Below are positions 9,525 to 20,787 of a stretch of 64,000 bases of DNA, piece by piece; position 1 is the first letter of the stretch; every line of letters begins with the position of its first letter. A model generated the notes under the pieces. That model was not told the origin of the DNA, ran no database searches, and saw only the letters and a list, made by a program, of their open reading frames with translations. Source of the DNA: Mesorhizobium sp. Lineage in GTDB: Bacteria; Pseudomonadota; Alphaproteobacteria; Rhizobiales; Rhizobiaceae. Position numbers and translations under genes: made by a program. The stretch spans positions 1 to 64,000 of the forward strand of contig SAQE01000025.1 of assembly GCA_004020545.1 (NCBI GenBank), given 5' to 3'.

Positions 9525-9935
9525 TTCTCCCTTTCGCCCACCCAAGCCCCAACATTCCCAACGCTTCCGCCGGCCTCGTAAACAGGCGGAAATGCGGGCA
9601 AAACGCACAAAATCCGGGAAAAAAGACCGGCCTCTGAACTCTCCGGTCACGCCCGCAACAGGAGCGCGTGGCCTATAAAGAGCGACTCGTTTTGAACCGT
9701 CAAGGATTCGTTTTTGTAGGTTTTGTGACCCCAACATGTTGTGTGTCACATATGTGGATAACGGGGACAGAAAACCGTTGGCGCGGATTTCGCCTTGGCC
9801 TGGTTGAAAGCCGCTCCGCGCCTTGGATCGTGACCGCTTCCGCGCGCCCGCAATAGGCGAACATCGTCATGCGCCCCGGTCCGCCGAGAACTCGATCCGT
9901 GTTCGGGTGCGCGCCACTCCAGATACCAAAAGACC
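9525..9935. other. gene-free stretch between nrdJ promoter and SBP promoter
   Basis: Small frames occur on both strands but none has a ribosome binding site or protein-like composition. The sequence GTGTCACATATGTGGATAAC near 9749-9768 is AT-richer than its surroundings, and no clear operator can be named. Confidence 0.4.
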
Positions 9936-9964
9936 TTGACGCATCGGTATCCCAATGCACTTAT
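9936..9964 (+). promoter_or_regulatory. candidate promoter of the peptide importer operon
   Basis: TTGACG (9936-9941) with ACTTAT (9959-9964) 17 bases downstream resembles a sigma-70 promoter and lies just before the palindromic operator at 9986. The assignment is by pattern only. Confidence 0.4.
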
Positions 9965-9985
9965 TAGTCCGTAACTAAGATATAA

Positions 9986-10003
9986 ATTCCATAAATATGG
10001 AAT
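9986..10003. promoter_or_regulatory. palindromic operator, likely IclR-family site
   Basis: ATTCCATA-AA-TATGGAAT is a perfect 8-2-8 palindrome 18 bases before the SBP start codon, downstream of the candidate promoter. IclR-family operators often contain TTCCA/TGGAA arms of this kind, and the operon ends with an IclR-type gene. Repression by that regulator is the natural inference. Confidence 0.6.
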
Positions 10004-10021
10004 ATAAGAAGGGAACCAAAG

Positions 10022-11560
10022 ATGAAGCGCTTCGTGAAAATTGCCGCTTCGCTCGCCGCGCTTGTGCTTTCGGCAACGGGCACAGCGTCGGCCGAGCCGG
10101 CCAAAGGCGGCGTTATCGATGTGGCCACGATCGGCGAGCCGCCGACGCTCGATCCGATGGCGTCCACGGCCGACCTCGTCGGCATCGTCACCCAGCACAT
10201 CTACGAGACGCTTTACACCTTCGACAAGGACTGGGGCATCACCCCGCTTCTCGCCGCCGACATGCCGCAGATTTCGCCAGACGGCCTCGTCTACACGATC
10301 AAGCTGCGCACCGGCGTGAAGTTCCATGACGGCAGCGACATGGATTCCGCCGACGTCGTGGCATCGCTGCAGCGTTGGATGAAGATCGCCACCCGCGGCA
10401 AGCAGGCCGCCGAGGTGATCGCCTCGGTCGACAAGGTCGACGCCGACACGGTCAAGATCACGCTCAAGAAACCCTTCGCGCCGCTGCTGGCGCTTCTGTC
10501 GCTGAACAACGCCGCCGCGATCATCATCCCCTCCGAGAACGCCGGACAGGATCCGCTGACCAGCTTTGTCGGCACCGGCCCTTATACGCTGAAGGACCGC
10601 AAGCCCGATCAGTTCATCCAGCTTGCCCGTTTCGACGGCTACAAATCGCGCGACGGCGAGCCGAACGGCTATGGCGGGGCCAGGAAACAGTATCTCGATG
10701 AAATCCGTTTCGTGCCGGTTCCCGACGCCAACACCCGCGTCGAAGGGGCGGTCGCCGGCCAGTTCGCCTATGCCGATGCGCTTCCGGTCGAATCCTTCGA
10801 CAAGATCTCCGGCGGCAAGACCGCGCCGGTCATCCTGAAGCCGTTCGGCTGGCCGGTTTTCGTGCTCAACACCAAGCAGGGACCGAACAGCGATATCCGC
10901 ATCCGCAAGGCGATCCAGGCAGCGCTTGCGCCTAACGACATGCTGCTCGCGGCCTTCGGCTCCAAGGATTTCTTCGCCGCCGACGGCGCGCTCTATCCGG
11001 AAGGCTATGCCTGGCATACCGATGCCGGTACCGAAGCCTACAAGCCCGACGGTGACACCGAAGGCGCGGCAGCTTTGCTGAAGGAGGCCGGCTATGACGG
11101 CAAGCCGCTGCGCATCCTCACCAGCCGCCAGTACGAGTTCCACTACAAGATGGCGCAGGTCGCTGCGGAATATCTCAAGGCCGCCGGCTTCCAGGTTCAG
11201 CTCGACGTCGTCGAGTGGGCGACGCTGACCAAGAACCGCACCGATCCCGCGCTCTGGGATATCTACATCACCCACAGCCCGTTCCTGCCCGAGCCGTCGC
11301 TGACCGGCATCATGTCGGACTCTTCGCCCGGATGGTGGGTTTCCGACCGCAAGCACAAGGTGCTGGGCGCCTTCAACGCCGAGCCCGATCCGGCCAAGCG
11401 CGTCCAACTGTTCGCGGATGTCCAGAAGGCGGTGCTTGACGAGGTCCCGGCGGTCAAGATCGGCGACTTCAACGTCCTGGCCGCGCAGGCGCCAGCCCTC
11501 AAGGGCGTGACGCCGGCGCCGTGGCCATATTTCTGGAACGCCTATCTCGAAGGCAAGTAA
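10022..11560 (+). CDS. ABC transporter substrate-binding protein, family 5
   Basis: Periplasmic solute receptor (SBP_bac_5, DppA/OppA-like), 512 residues, delivering a peptide-like ligand to the permeases encoded downstream. A signal peptide (MKRFVKIAASLAALVLSATG, cleavage after ASA near residue 24) is followed by the usual family-5 opening GEPPTLDP, then LAADMPQISPDGLVYTIKLR and FHDGSDMDSADVVASLQRW. GAAGGGA lies at a good distance before the ATG. It is the first gene of a seven-gene operon and is preceded by an operator. A strong hairpin follows, which should stabilise this message relative to the permease part. The true substrate is unknown; the amidohydrolase in the operon suggests an N-acylated amino acid or small peptide. 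Confidence 0.92.
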   Translation: MKRFVKIAASLAALVLSATGTASAEPAKGGVIDVATIGEPPTLDPMASTADLVGIVTQHIYETLYTFDKDWGITPLLAADMPQISPDGLVYTIKLRTGVKFHDGSDMDSADVVASLQRWMKIATRGKQAAEVIASVDKVDADTVKITLKKPFAPLLALLSLNNAAAIIIPSENAGQDPLTSFVGTGPYTLKDRKPDQFIQLARFDGYKSRDGEPNGYGGARKQYLDEIRFVPVPDANTRVEGAVAGQFAYADALPVESFDKISGGKTAPVILKPFGWPVFVLNTKQGPNSDIRIRKAIQAALAPNDMLLAAFGSKDFFAADGALYPEGYAWHTDAGTEAYKPDGDTEGAAALLKEAGYDGKPLRILTSRQYEFHYKMAQVAAEYLKAAGFQVQLDVVEWATLTKNRTDPALWDIYITHSPFLPEPSLTGIMSDSSPGWWVSDRKHKVLGAFNAEPDPAKRVQLFADVQKAVLDEVPAVKIGDFNVLAAQAPALKGVTPAPWPYFWNAYLEGK

Positions 11561-11602
11561 GTTCCTCCCGCCTGTCCCATGCGCAACCGGGGCAGGCAAA
11601 CA

Positions 11603-11630
11603 GGGTGCCGGCCAGTCACGGCCGGCACCC
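11603..11630 (+). promoter_or_regulatory. intercistronic hairpin after the SBP gene
   Basis: GGGTGCCGGCC-AGTCAC-GGCCGGCACCC is a perfect 11-bp stem with a six-base loop, and no T run follows. Structures like this between a binding-protein gene and its permease gene usually protect the upstream RNA from 3' decay, raising SBP levels over permease levels. Confidence 0.65.
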
Positions 11631-11664
11631 GAGGACATCTCGATAGAAGACAGGCTGAACGCCA

Positions 11665-12606
11665 ATGCTGCGCTCGATCCTCAACAGGCTTCTCGGCATG
11701 ATCGTCGTGATGGCGCTGGTCGTCACCATCGTCTTCGTCATCGTGCGGGTAACGCCCGGCGATCCGGCCGCCGTGATGCTCGGCCCGGATGCTTCCGCCG
11801 CCGATATCGCCGCGCTGCGCTCCAGGCTCGGCCTCGATGGCTCGATCCCTGAGCAATTCGGGCGTTACGTGCTTGGCCTCGTCCAAGGCGATTTCGGCCA
11901 GTCGATCTTCCTCAACGAGCCGGTCACGACGGCGCTCGCCCAGCGCGCCGAGCCGACCTTCTTCCTCACCGTCTTTTCGCTGCTGATCGCAACGCTGATC
12001 GCCTTGCCTGTCGGCATCCTGGCCGCCTACAAGCGCGGCTCGGTCTTCGACCAGGCGACGACGACGGTGGCCATGTTCGCGGCCAGCGTGCCGAGCTTCT
12101 GGCTCGGCCTGCTGTTCATCCAGTTCTTCGCCGTCAGGCTCGGCTGGTTCGACACGTCCGGCTATGGCGGGCCGGGCGCGTCCTTCGCCGTCAGGCTGAA
12201 CCATCTCGCGCTGCCGGCGCTGGCGCTCGGCCTCGTCAGCTCGGCGCTGATCACCCGCTTCACCCGCGCCTCAATGCTCGACGTGCTCGACGACGATTAC
12301 GTGCGCACCGCGCGCTCGAAAGGCATGAGCGAGTGGCGCGTGGTGCTGAAGCACGCCTTCAAGAACGCGCTGATCCCGATCATCACGGTGATCGGCCTCA
12401 CCGCCGCGCTGCTCATCTCTGGAGCGGTGGTGACCGAAACGGTGTTCGGCCTGCCCGGTGTCGGCAGCCTCGTCGTGTCGGCGGTGCTGCGGCGTGATTA
12501 CCCTGTCATCCAGGGCGCGCTGCTGGTCATTGCCGGCCTCTACGTGCTGGTCAATTTCGCCATCGACATGCTCTACCTCGTCGTCGATCCAAGGGTTCGC
12601 TACTGA
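11665..12606 (+). CDS. peptide ABC transporter permease, DppB type
   Basis: Inner-membrane permease of the DppB/OppB class, 313 residues, forming the channel with the next gene product. The N-terminal membrane segment (IVVMALVVTIVFVIVRVTPG) leads into the class-typical TPGDPAAVMLG. The EAA loop that contacts the ATPase is around DDDYVRTARSKGMSEWRVVLKHAFKNAL (residues about 210-238). About six membrane segments are visible. The stop overlaps the start of the DppC-like gene by one base, so the two are translationally coupled. Confidence 0.92.
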   Translation: MLRSILNRLLGMIVVMALVVTIVFVIVRVTPGDPAAVMLGPDASAADIAALRSRLGLDGSIPEQFGRYVLGLVQGDFGQSIFLNEPVTTALAQRAEPTFFLTVFSLLIATLIALPVGILAAYKRGSVFDQATTTVAMFAASVPSFWLGLLFIQFFAVRLGWFDTSGYGGPGASFAVRLNHLALPALALGLVSSALITRFTRASMLDVLDDDYVRTARSKGMSEWRVVLKHAFKNALIPIITVIGLTAALLISGAVVTETVFGLPGVGSLVVSAVLRRDYPVIQGALLVIAGLYVLVNFAIDMLYLVVDPRVRY

Positions 12607-13469
12607 TGGCCGCGATCTCCGTTCCGCTCCATTCCGAACCCAACATCCTGTCACGGCTGATCGGCAGGCCTACCTCGGCCATTGGCCTGACCGTGCTGGC
12701 GGTCATCGTGCTCGCCGCAATCCTGGCGCCCGTCATCGCGCCCTATGCGCCGTCGAAACTCTCGATCGCCAGCCGGCTGCATCCGCCAAGCCTCGATCAT
12801 CTGTTCGGTACTGACGATCTCGGCCGCGACGTGTTCACGCGCATGCTCTATGCCGCGCGTACCTCGCTCAGCGTCGGCTTCGCCGTGGTCATTCTCTCAT
12901 CGATCATCGGCACGATTCTCGGGCTGACGGCGGGCTACTTCAAACGCCTCGACACACCGGTGTCGCGGCTGATCGATGCCATGATGGCGTTCCCGGATAT
13001 CCTGCTGGCGATTGCATTGGTCGCCGCACTCGGCGCGACCGCGACCAATGTCGTGGTGGCGCTCGGCGTGGTCTATGCGCCCAGGATCGCCCGCGTGGTC
13101 CGGGCCTCGACGCTGGTCATCCGCGAGCTGCCTTATGTGGAGGCGGCGCGGGCGCTTGGCGTGCCGACGCCGATCATCCTGATCCGCCACGTGCTGCGCA
13201 ACGTCACCTCGCCGCTCCTGGTGCAGGGCACCTTCATCTTCGCCAACGCCATCCTAGCGGAGGCCGGCCTGTCCTTCCTCGGCGTCGGCATTTCGCCCGA
13301 CATTCCGACCTGGGGCACCATGATCGCCACCGGTCGCCAATACATGGACCAGGCCGGTTGGGTGATGATGTTTCCCGGCGCCGCGATCGTCGTGACGGTG
13401 CTGTCGCTGCAGCTCCTCGGCGATGGGCTGCGAGATCTTCTCGATCCACGTCTCGCCAAGGATATCTGA
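12606..13469 (+). CDS. peptide ABC transporter permease, DppC type
   Basis: Second permease subunit, 287 residues. The N-terminal cytoplasmic stretch and first membrane helix (IGLTVLAVIVLAAILAPVIA) are followed by the DppC signature HPPSLDHLFGTDDLGRDVFTR (residues about 59-79). The ATPase-contacting EAA loop is at VEAARALGVPTPIILIRHVL. The start (ATG) overlaps the previous stop as TGATG, and the stop overlaps the following amidohydrolase start in the same way. This strict coupling places the amidohydrolase inside the transport operon. Confidence 0.92.
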   Translation: MAAISVPLHSEPNILSRLIGRPTSAIGLTVLAVIVLAAILAPVIAPYAPSKLSIASRLHPPSLDHLFGTDDLGRDVFTRMLYAARTSLSVGFAVVILSSIIGTILGLTAGYFKRLDTPVSRLIDAMMAFPDILLAIALVAALGATATNVVVALGVVYAPRIARVVRASTLVIRELPYVEAARALGVPTPIILIRHVLRNVTSPLLVQGTFIFANAILAEAGLSFLGVGISPDIPTWGTMIATGRQYMDQAGWVMMFPGAAIVVTVLSLQLLGDGLRDLLDPRLAKDI

Positions 13470-14689
13470 TGTTTGCCAATCGCTTCCCCCGGGCTGACCG
13501 GCCGCTGCTGATCAAGGGCGCCAGACCTGTCGGGTTCGGCGACGGCGTCGGTCAGCCGATCGATCTGATGATCGACGAGCAGGGCCGTATCGCCGAAACC
13601 TCATCGGTGATTGCCGCTGGCGATGACGTCGAACTGGTCGATGCCGAGGGCGCGTTTCTCTCTCCGGGCTGGACCGATCTTCATGTCCATGTCTGGTATG
13701 GCGGCACCGACATTTCGCTGCGCCCCGAACAATGCGGCGCGACGCGCGGCGTCACCACGATGGTCGATGCCGGCTCGGCCGGCGAGGCGAATTTCCACGG
13801 CTTTCGAGAGTTCATCATCGAGCCCGCGAAGGAAAACGTCTACGCCTTCCTGAACATCGGCTCGATCGGCCTGGTCGCCTGCAACCGCGTCAGCGAGCTG
13901 ATCGACATGCGCTCGATCGATTTCGACCGGACAATCGCCACGGTCGAGGCCAATCGCGACGTCATCATCGGGCTGAAGGTCCGCGCCAGCCATGTCATCA
14001 CCGGCGCCTGGGACCTGACGCCGGTGCGGCTGGCCAAGAAGCTCAGCCGCATCCTGAAGCTGCCGATCATGGTGCATGTCGGCGAGCCGCCGCCGCTCTA
14101 TGACGATGTGCTCGGCCTCTTGAGCGAGGGCGACATCGTCACCCATTGCTTCAACGGCAAGGCCGGCGGCTCGATCATCGAGGACGACGACCTTTACCGG
14201 CTTGCCGAGCAGGCGGCGGCGCGCGGCATCGTGCTCGATGTCGGCCACGGCGGCGCGTCCTTCTCCTTCGACGTCGCCAGGGCCGCGCTCGAGCGCGGCC
14301 TGCCGCCGGCGACGATCTCGACCGACCTGCACAACCGTTCGCTCAATGGATCGGTCTGGGACATGGCCACGACCATGTCGAAGCTGTTGTCGCTCGGCAT
14401 GAAATTCGAGGACGTGGTAGCGGCGTCGACTACCGCTCCCCGCCGCGCTATCCGGCTGCCGACCGAAAAGTTGCTGGAGAAAGGCAAGCCGGCGGAATTC
14501 ACGCTGTTCGATGTCGTCGACGCCGACCTCACGGTGCGCGATTCACAAGGCGCGCCGAGCACGCTGCATCGGCTGTTCGAGCCGCGCCATGCCATCCTCG
14601 GCGCGCAAGCCGTGGCCGCGCATCGCCACGTGCCGGCGGAGGGCGAGGGCGGTTCACATACCTGTCCGCATTGCGGGTGGAAGTCATGA
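13469..14689 (+). CDS. amidohydrolase, cog3964 (Atu3266/EF0837-like)
   Basis: Metal-dependent hydrolase of the amidohydrolase superfamily, 406 residues, cytoplasmic. The metal site motifs are visible: HVHVWYGG (HxH after strand 1), K in IGLKVRAS, H in [10 protein letters not shown] in VTHCFNGK, and the catalytic D in STDLHNRS. Related rhizobial and enterococcal cog3964 enzymes (Atu3266, EF0837) cleave esters or amides such as acetyl-(R)-mandelate; the natural substrate is uncertain. The ATG overlaps the permease stop, and a longer frame upstream is only out-of-frame permease DNA. The Cys/His-containing tail ([10 protein letters not shown]) looks like an extra half zinc motif. Its place between permease and ATPase genes implies that it acts on the imported compound. 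Confidence 0.88.
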   Translation: MFANRFPRADRPLLIKGARPVGFGDGVGQPIDLMIDEQGRIAETSSVIAAGDDVELVDAEGAFLSPGWTDLHVHVWYGGTDISLRPEQCGATRGVTTMVDAGSAGEANFHGFREFIIEPAKENVYAFLNIGSIGLVACNRVSELIDMRSIDFDRTIATVEANRDVIIGLKVRASHVITGAWDLTPVRLAKKLSRILKLPIMVHVGEPPPLYDDVLGLLSEGDIVTHCFNGKAGGSIIEDDDLYRLAEQAAARGIVLDVGHGGASFSFDVARAALERGLPPATISTDLHNRSLNGSVWDMATTMSKLLSLGMKFEDVVAASTTAPRRAIRLPTEKLLEKGKPAEFTLFDVVDADLTVRDSQGAPSTLHRLFEPRHAILGAQAVAAHRHVPAEGEGGSHTCPHCGWKS

Positions 14690-15701
14690 GCGAGCCTTTG
14701 GCCAGCGACGTCATCCTCTCGGTTCGCGATCTGAAGACCTGGTTCGTGACGCGCCGGGTGACGGCGAAGGCGGTCGATGGCGTGACTTTCGATCTCAAGC
14801 GCGGCAGGACACTCGCGGTGGTCGGCGAATCCGGCTCCGGCAAGTCCGTCACCAGCCTTTCCATCATGGGGCTTTTGTCGCGGCCGGGTCGCATTGCCGG
14901 CGGCAGCATCCTGTTTCGCGACCGGCAGGAACGCGTCCACGATCTCGCGGGCTTCAGCCAGCGGCAGTTCCGCAAGGTGCGCGGCAGCGAGATTGCGATG
15001 ATCTTCCAGGAACCGATGACCAGCCTCAATCCGCTGTTCACGGTCGGCGACCAGATCGGCGAGATGATCGCGCTGCACGAGCCGGTTGACCGCCGCGAGG
15101 CGCGCAGGCGGGTTTTAGCCATGCTGAAGCATGTCGAGATACCTGATGCGGAATCGCGGTTGGACGACTATCCGCACCAGATGTCGGGCGGCATGCGGCA
15201 GCGGGTCATGATCGCTATGGCGCTGTCGTGCAGCCCGTCGCTCTTGATCGCCGACGAGCCGACGACGGCGCTCGACGTCACCATCCAGGCGCAGATCCTC
15301 GATCTGTTGCGCCGGCTGCAGGCAGAGATGGGCATGTCGATCCTGTTCATCACCCACAATCTCGGCGTCGTGGCCGAAATCGCCCATGATGTCGTCGTCA
15401 TGTATGGCGGCCGCGTCGTCGAGCAGGCGCCGGTCAACGACCTCTTCGCGCATCAGCGTCACCCCTACACGAAGGGCCTGCTCGCCTGCACGCCGAGCGC
15501 GGCTCGCGACATCGATGCCGCCGGGCAGCGCCGCGCGCTGCATTCCATCCCCGGAAGCGTGCCGCCGATCACCAACCTGCCGCCTGGCTGCGCCTTCGAG
15601 CCGCGCTGCGATTTCGCCATCGCGCCTTGTCGTGCCGCACCGCCGCCGTTGACGCCGGCCGGCCCGCATGGCGCGTCCCGCTGCATCCGGAGTGCCGAGC
15701 T

Positions 15702-15705
<4 letters not shown>
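14686..15705 (+). CDS. peptide ABC transporter ATPase, DppD type
   Basis: ATP-hydrolysing subunit, 339 residues. Walker A is GESGSGKS, the Q loop is at [17 protein letters not shown], the signature is SGGMRQRV, Walker B is [12 protein letters not shown], and the H loop is FITHNLG. The C-terminal oligopeptide-type extension contains [16 protein letters not shown], with the cysteines that bind a cluster or metal in DppD-like proteins. The ATG overlaps the amidohydrolase stop (ATGA). It pairs with the DppF-type protein that follows. Confidence 0.93.
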
Positions 15706-16730
<1,025 letters not shown>

Positions 16731-16757
16731 ATCATCGCGATCAACATTTGAGACCAC

Positions 16758-17585
16758 ATGACAGCCAACGTGAGAGACCAGGACCTGAGCCGCACCGAGA
16801 TAGCTGCCGAACCGCGCCGGTCGCGCACGCGCACCAGCGGCATCGACCGCGTGCTGCAGATATTGGATTGCCTGCAGCGGCGGGGACGCCCGGCAACCGC
16901 CTATGAGATCGCGCGCGATATCGGCGCGCCGCTGTCGACCGTCTACGTCATCGTCGACGACATGGTCGAGAAGGAGCTCCTCGATCGCAAGGATGGCGGC
17001 CTGCTGTGGCTCGGGCCGAGGCTTTACCAATACGGGCTGACCTATGCCCGCACGCTCGACCTGCTCAATGTCGCGACGCAGGAAATGCATGAACTCGCCC
17101 AGAGTTCGAAAGAAACCATCCAGATATGCGGTCGCGACGGCGACTATATGGTCGTTTTTGCCATGGAGGAGGGCAAGGATCATTTTCAGGTGACGTCGCG
17201 CGTCGGCACGCGCACGCCGCTCAACTGGACGGCATCCGGCCGGCTGCTCGTCGGTCACCTGCCGGAGGAAGAACGTCTTGCCATTTTTGCCCGCTCGGCG
17301 ACCGCTTCGCCAACGGGACGCGCCGAAACGGACAAGCACGTGCTGGCCCAGGCATCGGCGGCGGCGCTGTCCCAGGGGCTTGCGATCCAGGCCGGCGAGT
17401 CGGACTTTTCGGTTGCCTGCATCGCGGCGCCGATCCGCGACAATCTCGGAGCGTGCCGGGCGACGATTTCGATCGTCGTGCCGGATGTGAAGGTCAGGCA
17501 AAAAGATCCCGATTTGACTTCGCTGGTCAGGCAGAGCGCCAAGCGGATCGAGGAGCGGCTGGGCTGGCGTCGCGCTGGCTCGTAA
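16758..17585 (+). CDS. IclR-family transcriptional regulator
   Basis: 275-residue regulator. The N-terminal winged helix (about residues 30-90: IDRVLQILDCLQRRGRPATA, then APLSTVYVIVDDMVEKELL) binds DNA. The C-terminal IclR effector domain (about 100-270) has the usual ligand-pocket segments GTRTPLNWTASGRLLV and VACIAAPIRDN. It lies 27 bases after the ATPase gene in the same direction, so it is likely co-transcribed and controls the whole importer/amidohydrolase operon through the palindrome at 9986-10003. The ligand is probably the imported compound or its hydrolysis product. Confidence 0.92.
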   Translation: MTANVRDQDLSRTEIAAEPRRSRTRTSGIDRVLQILDCLQRRGRPATAYEIARDIGAPLSTVYVIVDDMVEKELLDRKDGGLLWLGPRLYQYGLTYARTLDLLNVATQEMHELAQSSKETIQICGRDGDYMVVFAMEEGKDHFQVTSRVGTRTPLNWTASGRLLVGHLPEEERLAIFARSATASPTGRAETDKHVLAQASAAALSQGLAIQAGESDFSVACIAAPIRDNLGACRATISIVVPDVKVRQKDPDLTSLVRQSAKRIEERLGWRRAGS

Positions 17586-17703
17586 CCGCTGACGTCCGGA
17601 CAGCCGACCGGCAGGCTTTTCATTTTAGATGGCTTGCACTATCTGTTGCCCTTGCGCGGGGGCGTGTCTTGTCAACCGTAAAAGCATTCGTTACGCCCCG
17701 CTC

Positions 17704-19077
17704 ATGACAGTTACCGTCCGTTTCGCCCCGTCGCCGACTGGCCGCATCCATATCGGCAATGCGCGCACCGCGCTGTTCAATTGGCTGTTCGCCATGAACA
17801 ACAAGGGCCGCTACATCCAGCGCTTCGACGATACCGACGTTGCCCGCTCGACGCAGGAGTTCGCCGATTCCATCCTCTACGATCTGCATTGGCTGGGCAT
17901 TTTCCCGGACGCCACCGAATACCAATCGCGGCGCGTCGAGATCTACGATGCGGCGGTGGAGCGGCTGAAGGCGGCGCGCGTGCTTTACGCCTGCTACGAA
18001 ACACCCGAGGAACTCGATCTACGCCGCAAGGTGCGCCGCACGCGCGGCCTGCCGCCGGTCTATGGCCGCGAGGCGCTGACGCTGACGCCGGAGCAGGTGG
18101 CCGAATACGAGTCCGACGGGCGCCGGCCGCACTGGCGCTTTCTTTTGCCGAACTTCACCGGCGATCCGCTGCAGCCGGAGCGGACCGAGGTGCACTGGAA
18201 CGACCTGGTGCGCGGCGAGGAGACCGTCGATCTCGCCTCGCTGTCGGACCCGGTCCTGGTGCGCGAGGACGGCACCTATCTCTACACGCTGCCTTCCGTG
18301 GTCGACGACATGGAGATGGGCGTCACCCACGTGATCCGCGGCGACGACCATGTGACCAACACCGGTGTGCAGATTGCCTTGTTCCAGGCGCTCGGCGCCG
18401 AACCGCCGGTCTTCGGGCATCATAATCTGCTCACCACAGTCTCCGGTGAGGGGTTGTCGAAGCGCACCGGCGCGCTGTCGATCGAGAGCCTGCGCGAGGA
18501 CGGCATCGAGCCGATGGCGGTCGCCTCGCTGGCGGTGCTGGTCGGCACGTCGGAAAACGTCACGGCTGCGCACGACCTCAACGAACTCGCCGGGCATTTC
18601 GACCCGGCAGCGACGTCCAAGTCCGCCGCCAAGTTCGATCCCGACGAGCTCTTCGTGCTCAACCGGGCCCTCATGCATCACATGCCGTTCGAGGAGGCGC
18701 GCGACCGGCTGATGGTGCTCGGCATTTCCGGCGACAAGGCCGAGCCGTTCTGGCTGGCGGTGCGCGGCAATCTCGATCGTTTGTCGGACGCGGTCGCATG
18801 GTGGCGAATCCTGAGCGATGGCCCGCAGGAGCCGGCGGAGTTTTCCGGCGAGGACCGCGATTTCCTCTATCAGGCCTTCGACCTTCTGCCTGAAGAACCC
18901 TGGAACGGCACCGTCTGGAAGGACTGGACCGGCAAGATCAGGGAAGCGACGGGCCGCAAGGGCAAGCCGCTGTTCATGCCGCTGAGGCTCGCCCTTACCG
19001 GACGTTCTTCCGGGCCGGAGCTTGCAGATCTATTGCCGCTGATGGGTCGGGAAGGAACGCTGGCCCGACGACCCTGA
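17704..19077 (+). CDS. gltX: glutamyl-tRNA synthetase
   Basis: Class I aminoacyl-tRNA synthetase charging tRNA with glutamate, 457 residues. The HIGH-type motif is in [15 protein letters not shown] at the N-terminus, and the KMSKS-type loop is LSKR (residues 251-254) in [11 protein letters not shown]. The C-terminal anticodon-binding part ends in [12 protein letters not shown] and LLPLMGREG. Rhizobia commonly carry two gltX copies, and this length fits one of them; a role for this copy on tRNA-Gln cannot be excluded. The ATG at 17704 gives the standard [13 protein letters not shown] start. The last 83 bases overlap the convergent DUF2865 gene. Confidence 0.93.
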   Translation: MTVTVRFAPSPTGRIHIGNARTALFNWLFAMNNKGRYIQRFDDTDVARSTQEFADSILYDLHWLGIFPDATEYQSRRVEIYDAAVERLKAARVLYACYETPEELDLRRKVRRTRGLPPVYGREALTLTPEQVAEYESDGRRPHWRFLLPNFTGDPLQPERTEVHWNDLVRGEETVDLASLSDPVLVREDGTYLYTLPSVVDDMEMGVTHVIRGDDHVTNTGVQIALFQALGAEPPVFGHHNLLTTVSGEGLSKRTGALSIESLREDGIEPMAVASLAVLVGTSENVTAAHDLNELAGHFDPAATSKSAAKFDPDELFVLNRALMHHMPFEEARDRLMVLGISGDKAEPFWLAVRGNLDRLSDAVAWWRILSDGPQEPAEFSGEDRDFLYQAFDLLPEEPWNGTVWKDWTGKIREATGRKGKPLFMPLRLALTGRSSGPELADLLPLMGREGTLARRP

Positions 19078-20206
19078 CCTTGCGCTGCTCCGGCGGCAGC
19101 GCCGAAACCGGCGACACCGGCGCCTTGGTGGTCAGGCGCTTGATCGCCTCTCGGTCAAGCCCGCCTTCGGCATTGGCAAGCGTTTCGGGGTCGGCGCCAG
19201 GATCGGGCTTCGAGGGCTGCACCGGGACGAAGGGCGTCGCCTCGCTGTCCGGCTGCGACTGCTCAGGCTCGGGCGGATTGCCGGCGATGATCGAGAAATT
19301 CTCGGCTTGGGCGTTGCAGCCGCAGGCGGGCGGCCGCGAGTAATTGGGCTGCTTGTACAGGTAGGCGTTCGGCAGTTCGCTGTAGGGGCGGCCGCTCACT
19401 GACGAGGTCATCGAGCCCGCATTGTCATCCATGCCGCGCGTGTAGAAGACCTGCATCTCGGTGTCGGGACAGCTCGATTCGCAATTTTTCTGATCGCGTT
19501 CGAAATCGCCGTAGGAGGCGGCATTCGACATCGGGAAGAAATAGCCGTCACAGGTGCGCACGCAGACCGTGCGGAACTCGCCGCTCAGCCTCGGCAGGTC
19601 CATGCCGTCCGGCTGGCTGATGACGCGGCGGATGTTGCGTTCGCTGGGATCGTCCGGCGGAACATCGGGGGCTTCAGGCGTATCGAGCGTGTCGATCTCC
19701 TGGTCGCCGCGTCCGAAGAGCTGCTCGAACAGATTGCCGCCGGCATTGTTGCGGGCGGCCTCCTGGATCGGCGCACGCCGCGGCGCGATCTCGTCGCCGC
19801 GGCAGCCATTGGCGTCGAGCGCCGCAAGGATGCGGCTGCGGTCGCGCCGCGTGCCACCGCCGGCCAGCCGCTCGCGCTTGGCCTGCAGGGTGTCGAGATT
19901 GGCGTTCATACGCTCTATCGAGGCATTGATCCCTGCGCATTGGCTGACATTGCGCGAAAACAGCGTGAAGCCGCAGTTGGCGTCGCTGGCGCGGCTGCGC
20001 GCCTTCGCCAGTTGCTCGCGCTGGCGGGCGATCGCGTCGTTATATTTGCGGATCAGGCCCGGCCCGCCACCGCCGCGCGCCGCGGCGAGTTCGGCTTCGA
20101 GCTGGCGGCACATGCGGGAGGCTGCCTGCGGCTCGGTCACCGCGACGGCCGACGCCGCCAGCGCCGCAAGCAGCGCCGCGAGATGCGTCAGATTCAACCC
20201 TTTCAT
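18995..20206 (-). CDS. DUF2865 domain-containing secreted protein
   Basis: 403 residues with an N-terminal signal segment ([20 protein letters not shown]). A coiled-coil-prone first half follows, with [17 protein letters not shown] and [17 protein letters not shown]. The DUF2865 core (about residues 205-310) has [35 protein letters not shown] and GCN cysteines, with a Pro-rich tail after it. The domain is restricted to alphaproteobacteria and has no known function; the paired cysteines suggest an oxidised periplasmic fold. The 3' end overlaps gltX by 83 bases in convergent orientation, and both C-termini look normal, so the overlap seems genuine. Confidence 0.85.
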   Translation of the reverse strand: MKGLNLTHLAALLAALAASAVAVTEPQAASRMCRQLEAELAAARGGGGPGLIRKYNDAIARQREQLAKARSRASDANCGFTLFSRNVSQCAGINASIERMNANLDTLQAKRERLAGGGTRRDRSRILAALDANGCRGDEIAPRRAPIQEAARNNAGGNLFEQLFGRGDQEIDTLDTPEAPDVPPDDPSERNIRRVISQPDGMDLPRLSGEFRTVCVRTCDGYFFPMSNAASYGDFERDQKNCESSCPDTEMQVFYTRGMDDNAGSMTSSVSGRPYSELPNAYLYKQPNYSRPPACGCNAQAENFSIIAGNPPEPEQSQPDSEATPFVPVQPSKPDPGADPETLANAEGGLDREAIKRLTTKAPVSPVSALPPEQRKVRVVGPAFLPDPSAAIDLQAPARKNVR

Positions 20207-20255
20207 CCGCCTGAAACCCCGATTTGCCGTGGCCGGAAGGCTACCGTGTTCGTGG

Positions 20256-20666
20256 TTAACTGTTCCCTAGTGAAGGCCACACCGATGCCAGCAAAAGCAT
20301 AACGATTCCAACAAACGCGACGTTCCAGACGAGCGAACGGAGCAGGGGAACGCCGAATGCATAGAGCGGAAGATAGACAAGCCTGGCCGAAAAATAGAGC
20401 CCGGCTCCCCACTTGCCGAGCGCGGTTTCGTGGCCAGCCGCGTGGGCAAGAAAAACCGCCGCCACGAACACCGGAAATGTCTCGACGAAGTTTCGCAGTG
20501 CCCTTTCCAGGCGCCCTGCCATCCCTTTGAGCGGAGGGACTTCGGCGTCTCGGGCGCTAGCCGTCCAGCGGTAACCTCGCTGAAAGCTCGCCGAATGCGA
20601 GGCGAGAACTATGTGAATGAAACAGAGCACGCAACTTGCGGCGAGCATGGCTAGTTCGAAGCTCAT
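20256..20666 (-). CDS. MAPEG family membrane protein
   Basis: 136 residues with four hydrophobic segments and the MAPEG pattern (membrane-associated proteins in eicosanoid and glutathione metabolism): ARDAEVPPLKGMAGRLERALRNFVETFPVFVAAVFLA contains the conserved RAxxNxxE-like stretch, here ERALRNFVETFP. The bacterial members are small inner-membrane proteins, and glutathione-dependent detoxification is only a family-level guess. The gene lies alone between DUF2865 and maeB. Confidence 0.85.
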   Translation of the reverse strand: MSFELAMLAASCVLCFIHIVLASHSASFQRGYRWTASARDAEVPPLKGMAGRLERALRNFVETFPVFVAAVFLAHAAGHETALGKWGAGLYFSARLVYLPLYAFGVPLLRSLVWNVAFVGIVMLLLASVWPSLGNS

Positions 20667-20787
20667 TCAACCCTCGCACCTGCCCATTCGTCTTTCGCGC
20701 TTGAATATCGAAACGTGACAGTGAGGCCGTGATGGTCGCCACCAACTTACAGTGAAGCACCATCGGTGTTTACGGCCAGAGTCATCC

